Of a stretch of 46,598 nt of DNA, positions 40,835 through 46,598 are shown piece after piece. The notes below the pieces were generated by a model. It did no database searches. It saw nothing but the letters and a program-made list of their open reading frames with translations, and had not been told where the DNA came from. The translations under genes were made by a program, and so were the position numbers. The stretch comes from Carideicomes alvinocaridis (GTDB taxonomy: Bacteria; Pseudomonadota; Alphaproteobacteria; Rhodobacterales; Rhodobacteraceae). The stretch lies in assembly GCA_005473895.2 (NCBI GenBank), contig SRJI02000038.1, positions 1 to 46,598 of the forward strand. The letters are read 5' to 3'. Position 1 is the first letter of the stretch. Each line of letters starts with the position of its first letter.

Positions 40835-42357
40835 TGGCTGAGCTCCTCTCCGGTTTCCACCTCATCGCCACGCCGGCCGTGCTGATCGCGCTTCTGATCG
40901 GGTCGATCGGCGGGGTCATCATCGGCGCCATTCCCGGTGTCGGCGCGCCGGTCGCAATCGCGATCCTGCTGCCGGCGACCTTCTCCATGGATCCCCTCGT
41001 GGGCCTGACCATGCTGCTGGGGATCTACGGCTCGTCGATGTATGGCGGCTCGCTTCCCGCGATCCTGATCAACACGCCCGGCACCGCGGTGAACGCGCTC
41101 ACCACCTATGACGGGCACCCGATGACCAAGCGGGGCGAGGCGCTGCGCGCGCTCGGCCTGGCCTATGGCGCCAGCTTCGTCGGCGGGATCCTGTCGATCC
41201 TCGCGCTGATCCTGCTGGCCCCCGTGCTGGCCCGGATCGCCCCGATGTTCGGCTCGCGCGAGATCTTCCTGGCGGCGCTGCTGGGCATCGTGCTGGTGGT
41301 CATCGCTCACCGGGGCCAGACCTTTGCCGCAGGCTCGCTCGCCGCCTTCGGGATCCTGCTGGCCACCGTGGGGCTGGAGCCGGTGCGCTACACCCAGCGC
41401 TTCACCTTCGGGCTGGATTTCCTGTCCTCGGGCGTCGACCTGATCGTCGTGGTGCTGGGGCTCTTCGCGCTGTCGCAGGGGTTCTTCCTGGCAGCGCAAC
41501 CCGACGAGGCCCCGCGAGGCGAGCGGATTTCCGGCAACATGTTCAAGGCGATGACGGGCGTCTTCCGGCACAAGCGCATCGCTTCGGTGGGCTCCGGCTT
41601 CGGCGTGCTGATGGGGATGATCCCCGGCGTGGGCGAGTTCATCGCGCAGTTCCTGACCTATACCTACGCGCAGAAGACGTCCAAGACCCCCGAGCTGTTC
41701 GGCAAGGGCAATCCCGAGGGGCTCGTCGCCTCGGAGAGCGCCAACAACGCCGTCCCCGCGGCGGCGATGATCCCGCTCCTGGCGCTCGGCATCCCGGGCG
41801 AGGCGCTGACCGCGATGATGCTCTCGGTCTTCTACGTGCACAACGTGGTGCCGGGGCCGGGCCTGTTCCAGAACGAGCTGGATTTCATCTACGCGCTCTA
41901 TATCGCGATGATCCTGCTGAACGTGGTCGTGGTGATCTTCGTCGGTCTCTCGTCGAACCTGCTGATGCGGATCATCCGGATCCCCACGCGTTTCCTGGGC
42001 ATGACGATCCTGACGCTGGGCTTCGTCGGGGTCTATTCGCTGCGCAACTCCACCACCGACTGCGCCATCGCCGCCGGGTTCGGGATGCTGGGGCTGGTGC
42101 TGAAACGGCAGAACCTGCCGACGGTGCCGATCATCCTAGGGATGGTCCTGGGCTCCATCATGGAGGTCAAGCTGCGCTCGGCCATGGCGCGGGTGCGGAC
42201 GCCGCTCGACTTCGTGGACCGGCCCATCGCCGCGATCATCGCGACCGCGATCGTCCTGCTGATCGTCCTCCACATCTGGGGGATCATCCGCGAACGCCGC
42301 GCCGCCGTGCCCGAAAGCGCGCATGACCACGACATCCACAATTCGCAGGAGGGCTGA
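40834..42357 (+). CDS. tctA: TTT transporter large membrane subunit, TctA
   Basis: A 507-residue membrane protein with about 11-12 helices. TctA family signatures are IGAIPGVGAPVAIAILLPAT, LLGIYGSSMYGGSLPAILIN with TPGTAVNALTTYDGHPM, then the repeat-half MGMIPGVGEFIAQFLTY and VASESANNAVPAAAMIPLLA. Coupled to TctB by one base. Three bases before the ALDH gene, so import and oxidation genes share one transcript. It forms the channel of the transporter, energised by ion gradient in known members. Confidence 0.93.
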   Translation: MAELLSGFHLIATPAVLIALLIGSIGGVIIGAIPGVGAPVAIAILLPATFSMDPLVGLTMLLGIYGSSMYGGSLPAILINTPGTAVNALTTYDGHPMTKRGEALRALGLAYGASFVGGILSILALILLAPVLARIAPMFGSREIFLAALLGIVLVVIAHRGQTFAAGSLAAFGILLATVGLEPVRYTQRFTFGLDFLSSGVDLIVVVLGLFALSQGFFLAAQPDEAPRGERISGNMFKAMTGVFRHKRIASVGSGFGVLMGMIPGVGEFIAQFLTYTYAQKTSKTPELFGKGNPEGLVASESANNAVPAAAMIPLLALGIPGEALTAMMLSVFYVHNVVPGPGLFQNELDFIYALYIAMILLNVVVVIFVGLSSNLLMRIIRIPTRFLGMTILTLGFVGVYSLRNSTTDCAIAAGFGMLGLVLKRQNLPTVPIILGMVLGSIMEVKLRSAMARVRTPLDFVDRPIAAIIATAIVLLIVLHIWGIIRERRAAVPESAHDHDIHNSQEG

Positions 42358-42359
42358 CC

Positions 42360-43844
42360 ATGCTCGACCAGACCCGGATCGAAAGCCTTCGCCACGCCGA
42401 GGTGCCGCCGGCGCAGCACATGATCGACGGCGCGCAGGTGCCCGCCTCGGACGGCGGGCGGCTCGACGTGATCTCGCCCCTGAACGGCGAGGTGCTGACC
42501 ACCCTCGCCCGCGGCACCGCGGAAGACGTGGCCGCCGCCACCGCCGCCGCGCGCCGCAGTTTCGACCGCGGGAGCTGGGCAGGCGCCGCCCCCGCCGCGC
42601 GCAAGGCGGTGCTGCTGAAATGGGCCGCGCTGATCGAGCAGAACGCGCTGGACCTGGCGGTACTCGGCGTGCGCGACAACGGGACGGAGATCGGCATGGC
42701 GCTCAAGGCCGAGCCGCTCTCGGCCGCGAACACCATCCGGTACTATGCCGAGGCGATCGACAAGCTGAACGGTGAGATCGCCCCGACCGACCCGTCGGTG
42801 CTGGGGCTGGTCCACCGCGAGCCGGTGGGCGTAGTCGGCGCCATCGTGCCCTGGAACTTCCCGCTGATGATCGGCGCGTGGAAACTGGCCCCGGCGCTGG
42901 CGGCGGGCAACAGCGTGGTGCTGAAACCGGCCGAAACCGCGTCGCTGACCCTGCTCCGGATCGCGGAGCTCGCCCACGAGGCCGGCCTGCCCCCCGGGGT
43001 CCTGAACGTGGTCACCGGCGAGGGCCCGGTCGTGGGCGAGGCGCTCGGCCTGTCGATGGAGGTGGACGTGCTGGTCTTCACCGGCTCCGGTCCCGTGGGG
43101 CGGCGGCTGCTGGAATATGCCGCGCGGTCGAACCTCAAGCGGGTCTACCTGGAACTCGGCGGCAAGTCCCCCAACATCCTCTTCGCCGACGCGCCCGACC
43201 TGGACGAGGCGGTCCGGGTCTCGGCCAACGGCATCTTCCGCAATTCCGGTCAGGTCTGCGTCGCCGGCTCGCGCCTGCTGGTCGAACGGTCGATCCATGA
43301 CGAGGTGGTCGCCCGCATGCGCGAGGTGATGGCCGGGCTCAAGGTGGGCGACCCGCTCGACCCGGCGACACAGGCCGGCGCGGTGAATTCCGAGCGGCAG
43401 CTGGCCCAGAACCTCGGCTTCGTGGACGAGGCGCGCTCGGCCGGCCGCAGCATCATCGGCGGCGCACGAATCCTGCAGGAGACCGGCGGCTACTTCATGG
43501 AGCCCACGCTGCTGACCGGGGTGACGCCCGAGGACCGCGTGGCGCGGGAAGAGGTCTTTGGCCCCGTTCTCGCCGTCCTGCCCTTCGACACGGAGGAAGA
43601 GGCGCTGTCCATCGCCAACGGCACCGATTACGGGCTCGCCTCGGCGGTCTGGACCTCCAACCTGTCGCGGGCGCACCGGATGATCCGGGGGCTGCGCGCC
43701 GGGGTGGTCCACGTCAACACCTATGGCGGGACCGACAACACCGTTCCACTGGGCGGGGTGAAGCAGTCGGGCAACGGCCACGACAAGTCGCTGCACGCGC
43801 TGGACAAGTATCTCGACCTCAAGACCGCATGGATCAAGCTATGA
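42360..43844 (+). CDS. NAD(P)-dependent aldehyde dehydrogenase
   Basis: A 494-residue ALDH. The signature is LELGGKSPNILFADA with the catalytic Glu in the LELGGKS block and the catalytic Cys in NSGQVCVAGSRLLVE. The cofactor-binding segment is VGAIVPWNFPLMIGAWKLAP, and a further site is VKQSGNGHDKSL at the C-terminus. It resembles PuuC and betaine/aminoaldehyde-type enzymes. In this operon it likely oxidises the aldehyde made by the phospholyase or the aminotransferase (inference). Confidence 0.92.
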   Translation: MLDQTRIESLRHAEVPPAQHMIDGAQVPASDGGRLDVISPLNGEVLTTLARGTAEDVAAATAAARRSFDRGSWAGAAPAARKAVLLKWAALIEQNALDLAVLGVRDNGTEIGMALKAEPLSAANTIRYYAEAIDKLNGEIAPTDPSVLGLVHREPVGVVGAIVPWNFPLMIGAWKLAPALAAGNSVVLKPAETASLTLLRIAELAHEAGLPPGVLNVVTGEGPVVGEALGLSMEVDVLVFTGSGPVGRRLLEYAARSNLKRVYLELGGKSPNILFADAPDLDEAVRVSANGIFRNSGQVCVAGSRLLVERSIHDEVVARMREVMAGLKVGDPLDPATQAGAVNSERQLAQNLGFVDEARSAGRSIIGGARILQETGGYFMEPTLLTGVTPEDRVAREEVFGPVLAVLPFDTEEEALSIANGTDYGLASAVWTSNLSRAHRMIRGLRAGVVHVNTYGGTDNTVPLGGVKQSGNGHDKSLHALDKYLDLKTAWIKL

Positions 43845-45070
43845 CCGAGCCCACCATCCTCGTCGTCGGCACCTATGACACCAAGGACGCCGAGCTGTCC
43901 TACCTCGCGGGCGTGATCCGCGCCCAGGGCGGCCGCGTGCTGACCATGGACGTGAGCGTCCTGGGCGACCCCGACCGGCCGACCGACATCTCCAAGCACG
44001 AGGTGGCCGAGGCGGGCGGAAGCTCCATCGAAGCGGCCATCGCCCACGAGGACGAGAACCTCGCCATGCAGGACATGGCAAGGGGCGCGGCGACGCTGGC
44101 TGCCCGATACCACGTCGAGGGGCGGTTCGACGGGGTGATCGTGCTGGGCGGCAGCATGGGCACCGACCTGGCGCTCGACCTCTGCTCGGCGCTGCCGCTG
44201 GGGGTGCCGAAATACATCGTCTCGACGGTCAGCTTCTCGCCCCTCATCCCGCCGGAGCGGCTGCCCGCCGACGTGCAGATGATCCTGTGGGCGGGCGGGC
44301 TCTACGGCCTCAACTCGGTCTGCAAGGCCTCGCTGTCGCAGGCGGCGGGCGCGGTGCTGGGCGCCGCCCGTGCCGTCGAGAAACCAAGCCGCGACCGGCC
44401 CGTCATCGGCATGATGTCCTTCGGCAAGACGGTCCTGCGCTACATGGTCGACCTGAAACCGGCGCTGGAGGAGCGCGGCTACGAGGTCGCCGTGTTCCAC
44501 GCCACCGGGATGGGCGGCCGCGCCTTCGAGAGCCTCGCCGCGCAGGGGGCCTTTGCCGCGGTGATGGATTTCGCCCCGCAGGAGGTCGGCAACCACATCA
44601 TGGGCTCTTCCGTGACCGCGGGCGAGGACCGGATGACCAATGCCGGCAAGACCGGCACGCCGCAGATGGTCTCCATCGGCTGCTACGACCTCGTCGACAT
44701 CGTGGGCTGGCAACCCGTCCCTGCCCCGCTGCAGGGCCAGGAGGTCCATGCCCATAACCGCCTGATCTCGTCGGTGATGATGACCCCGGACCAGCGCCGC
44801 GAGATGGCGCGCGCCATGTGCGACAAGCTGGCCACGGCGCAGGGGCCGGTGAGTTTCCTGCTGCCGCTGCAGGGCGGAAACGAGTGGGACCGCCCCGGCG
44901 GGGTGCTGTCCGATCCGGAGGGGCTGGCCGCCTTCATCGACGAGATGCGCCGGAGCGTCCCGCCGAATGTCGAGCTGGTCGAGCTCGATTGCCACATCAA
45001 CGACCCCGCCTTCACCGCCGCCGCGCTCGACCTGTTCGACAGCTGGCGCGCGAAGGGTCTCGTGGCCTGA
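43841..45070 (+). CDS. Tm-1-like ATP-binding domain protein (UPF0261)
   Basis: A 409-residue protein of the UPF0261/Tm-1 N-terminal family: ILVVGTYDTKDAELSYLAGV at the start, then GVIVLGGSMGTDLALDLCSA, MMSFGKTVLRYMVDLKPALE and LLPLQGGNEWDRPGG. The family has an ATP-binding fold; its enzymatic role in bacteria is unsettled. In many genomes it is linked to a TIM-barrel partner, but none is in the window. The ATG at 43841 overlaps the ALDH stop; an ATG 12 bases upstream is less likely. Last gene of the tctB-tctA-ALDH operon. Confidence 0.88.
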   Translation: MTEPTILVVGTYDTKDAELSYLAGVIRAQGGRVLTMDVSVLGDPDRPTDISKHEVAEAGGSSIEAAIAHEDENLAMQDMARGAATLAARYHVEGRFDGVIVLGGSMGTDLALDLCSALPLGVPKYIVSTVSFSPLIPPERLPADVQMILWAGGLYGLNSVCKASLSQAAGAVLGAARAVEKPSRDRPVIGMMSFGKTVLRYMVDLKPALEERGYEVAVFHATGMGGRAFESLAAQGAFAAVMDFAPQEVGNHIMGSSVTAGEDRMTNAGKTGTPQMVSIGCYDLVDIVGWQPVPAPLQGQEVHAHNRLISSVMMTPDQRREMARAMCDKLATAQGPVSFLLPLQGGNEWDRPGGVLSDPEGLAAFIDEMRRSVPPNVELVELDCHINDPAFTAAALDLFDSWRAKGLVA

Positions 45071-45100
45071 GTGCTACGCCCTGAATGTGGGCTTCCCCGG

Positions 45101-45116
45101 CGCCCCGACCGGGGCG
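45101..45116 (+). terminator. GC-rich hairpin after Tm-1-like gene, weak terminator candidate
   Basis: CGCCCCG-AC-CGGGGCG forms a seven-base-pair inverted repeat 31 bases after the stop. There is no T-run, so Rho-independent termination is uncertain. Confidence 0.3.
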
Positions 45117-45293
45117 TGTCACGGAGTCTGGCGATGCGCCCGGCGGGGAGCTCCACGGGCGCGTAGAAGCGGTCGCGATTGCCAACAACTCCGGAGGAGC
45201 CCTGTCACCCAGACGCTGCCTCGTAGAAGGCTCGTCGCTGAGGGAGTGGCCGGAGCGGTTGCGCTCGGGAGGCCGCGGCTCGGTGGGTGATGG

Positions 45294-45378
45294 TGGTGCG
45301 GGTGAGAGGACTTGAACCTCCACGCCTTGCGGCGCCAGAACCTAAATCTGGTGCGTCTACCAATTCCGCCACACCCGC
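45294..45378 (-). tRNA. tRNA-Leu (anticodon UAG)
   Basis: An 85-base tRNA on the minus strand with encoded CCA. The acceptor stem pairs GCGGGTG with CACCCGC. The anticodon loop TTTAGGT sits between CCAGA and TCTGG, giving UAG (Leu, CUN codons). It has a long variable arm (as in tRNA-Leu/Ser), and the T-arm GAGGTTCAAGTCCTC. Nothing in the 223 bases before it resembles a second tRNA or a gene. Confidence 0.95.
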
Positions 45379-45567
45379 CCGGGACCGGGTCTTGCCGGCC
45401 TGATCGGCCCGGTCGCGCCGGTCCGGCGACAAATAGCAAAGCGTCCCGGTCGATGCGAGGGGAAAATGCGCGGGTCCCGGCGGCGCCCCCGGCAGAAAAT
45501 CCGCGACTTTAACGCCATCTTCGCCTATCCTGCCTGAAAAACGAGGCAGACAGTACAGGTGACGCCC

Positions 45568-46245
45568 ATGAAGCCGAACACGGCCGGGCGCGGACCCCTC
45601 GCGCGATCGGGCGCGACGGGGCAGCCGCCCCCTATCCATCCCGGACATTCCGAGCACGGACTTTTCGACCCCCGCCCCGTCGACACTTTCCACGGGGACC
45701 CTTTCCGCGGGGACCCCTGTTATGTTGATCCGGGCGTGTCTTCCTTCACCGGCGCCGAGGCGCCCCTTCAGGGTGTCGCGCCCCACGCCCCGGCCGAAGT
45801 ATCGGCGCCGGGCGTCCATGCCCTGCCCGCCGGCACGCTGGTCTATACCCGCGACGGCGCCCTGCCGGTGGAGCACCTCTGCCCCGGCGACGGGGTGATC
45901 AGCCGCGATGCCGGCATGGTGCCGCTGGAGCATCTGCGCGCGGGCGAGCGGCGCGTCGCCATGGTCCGGGTCGCCGCCCACGCCTTCGGCCGCGGCCGGC
46001 CGGAGCGGGACTGCCTGCTGCCCGCGCACCTGCCGCTGCTGCTGCGCGACTGGCGCGCGCTGAGCCTGTCAGGCCGGCCGCGCGCCCTGCTCCCCGCGGG
46101 CCGGCTGGTCGATGGCGAGGGCGTGCAGGAGGCGGGCCTGCACCGGCTGCGCCTGTTCGAGCCGGTCCTTGACGCGCCGCATGTCATCTATGCCGAGGGG
46201 CTGGAAGTGGCCTGCGGGGGCGAGGCCCTGCGCCGGGCGGCCTGA
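45568..46245 (+). CDS. Hint-domain (Hedgehog/intein) protein
   Basis: A 225-residue protein. The first 85 residues are low-complexity (Pro/Gly/His-rich). The C-terminal part (from about residue 86) resembles the Hint_2 domain of Rhodobacteraceae: LPAGTLVYTRDGALPVEHL, PGDGVISRDAG, then GRPERDCLLPAHLPLLLRDW and HVIYAEGLEVAC. The usual start of the domain is a Cys (CFTPGT-like), but here Ala-Leu-Pro-Ala-Gly is seen, so self-cleavage is doubtful. ATG at 45568 follows AGGTGACGCCC. Not coupled to another gene. Role unknown. Confidence 0.7.
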   Translation: MKPNTAGRGPLARSGATGQPPPIHPGHSEHGLFDPRPVDTFHGDPFRGDPCYVDPGVSSFTGAEAPLQGVAPHAPAEVSAPGVHALPAGTLVYTRDGALPVEHLCPGDGVISRDAGMVPLEHLRAGERRVAMVRVAAHAFGRGRPERDCLLPAHLPLLLRDWRALSLSGRPRALLPAGRLVDGEGVQEAGLHRLRLFEPVLDAPHVIYAEGLEVACGGEALRRAA

Positions 46246-46325
46246 GCGGGTCGGCCCGAGAGAGGCGGGGATGGTGGGGGCATTCGGTCGGTTGCCCGAA
46301 GCTCTCCACTTGTGTTCAGGTCACA

Positions 46326-46340
46326 GGGGGCTCTGCCCCC
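46326..46340. repeat. GGGGGC-TCT-GCCCCC hairpin, repetitive extragenic element type
   Basis: A six-base-pair stem with a three-base loop in the gap after the Hint gene, followed by CGTCGCTGACGCTCCTCACC and a GGGATATTT segment. Similar sequences are common between genes in Roseobacter genomes. It could also work as a terminator; no T-run is seen directly after it. Confidence 0.55.
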
Positions 46341-46396
46341 TCGTCGCTGACGCTCCTCACCCCCGGGATATTTGTGGTCAGAAGAAGCCGGGGCCA

Positions 46397-46598
46397 TCAG
46401 GCGCCGAGCTGGCGGAGGACGGGCGGCAGGGCCTCGGGGAGGTCTTCGGCGATCAGGCCGGGGCCGAAATGGCGCGCGGCCTCCACGTGCAGCCAGGCGG
46501 CGGCGCAGGCGGCGTCGTAGCCGCCCAGGCCCCGCGCCATGAGCCCCGCGATCATCCCCGCCAGCACGTCGCCGGAGCCGGCCGTGGCGAGCCAGGGC
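46397..46598 (-). CDS. nnrD: NAD(P)H-hydrate dehydratase (YjeF C-terminal domain), 5' part off window
   Basis: The last 66 residues of a protein, entering at the right edge in frame: [20 protein letters not shown] then [20 protein letters not shown]. The SGDVLAG motif is the ATP/ADP phosphate-binding signature of the dehydratase domain that repairs hydrated NAD(P)H, with Asp as catalytic base. In most bacteria this domain is fused behind an epimerase domain, which would lie outside the window. Confidence 0.88.
   Translation of the reverse strand, partial: PWLATAGSGDVLAGMIAGLMARGLGGYDAACAAAWLHVEAARHFGPGLIAEDLPEALPPVLRQLGA

Noticed and set aside
45294-45378. tRNA-Leu as an island integration site
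   Set aside because: No integrase gene or direct repeat of the tRNA 3' end was seen in the window; the gene is complete.
45205-46029. Leftward frame of 274 codons next to the tRNA
   Set aside because: It runs through the tRNA-Leu gene and opposite the Hint-domain gene, and has no family motif.
45568-46245. Intein in the Hint gene
   Set aside because: No extein halves or homing endonuclease domain are present, and the nucleophile Cys is absent.
1-46598. CRISPR array, insertion sequence or prophage
   Set aside because: No regularly spaced repeats, transposase motifs or phage structural genes were seen on either strand.

Overview
This is a GC-rich alphaproteobacterial window, most likely from Rhodobacteraceae (Roseobacter-type). 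The evidence is very high GC at third positions, a TAXI-type TRAP transporter, a TTT (TctABC) transporter, a Hint-domain protein, and an intergenic hairpin of the GGGGGC-TCT-GCCCCC type. Almost everything is accessory catabolism: uptake systems, local GntR/IclR regulators, oxygenases, dehydrogenases and aminotransferases. No phage, IS, CRISPR or integrase gene was seen.

Region A (1-9978). A leftward operon encodes a gentisate-dioxygenase-like bicupin, an LVIVD beta-propeller protein, a RidA deaminase, a TAXI solute-binding protein and a fused TRAP permease that runs off the left edge. Upstream lie a leftward GMC oxidoreductase and a rightward GntR/FCD regulator overlapping a second GMC oxidoreductase. 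This looks like import, side-chain oxidation, ring cleavage and deamination of an aromatic compound.

Region B (10334-19739). An ACMSD-like amidohydrolase and a GntR regulator run rightward. A leftward NitT/TauT-type ABC importer (ATPase, permease, binding protein, permease) ends in an MBL-fold hydrolase. A rightward set holds RidA, a 3-hydroxyanthranilate 3,4-dioxygenase-like cupin with all metal ligands, and a YtcJ-like amidohydrolase. Four copies of a TCGAAATTT-core site lie only in the two promoter regions, suggesting one regulon. The enzyme set resembles the lower kynurenine / 2-aminomuconate route.

Region C (19941-28889). A GT41 (OGT/SPINDLY-like) TPR glycosyltransferase stands alone. 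A tightly overlapping leftward operon encodes an SDR, an internally duplicated membrane protein with four symmetric histidines, a subunit-3-like protein, a GMC dehydrogenase with a Cys cluster, a GH15 glucoamylase/trehalase-type enzyme and a small membrane protein.

Region D (29074-32322). An orphan sensory-rhodopsin-transducer (ASRT) family protein, then a leftward pair: TPP-dependent enzyme and enolase-superfamily dehydratase/racemase.

Region E (32790-45070). A leftward operon (IclR, class III PLP enzyme of phospholyase type, APH-fold kinase, SDR), a divergent TctC-like binding protein, a leftward IclR plus second class III aminotransferase, and a rightward TctB-TctA-ALDH-Tm-1-like operon. 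The kinase/phospholyase pair points to degradation of a beta-hydroxy amine through an O-phosphate and an aldehyde.

Region F (45071-46598). tRNA-Leu(UAG), a Hint-domain protein, a repetitive hairpin element, and the 3' end of an NAD(P)H-hydrate dehydratase gene.

All functional calls come from reading motifs by eye; no database search was possible.
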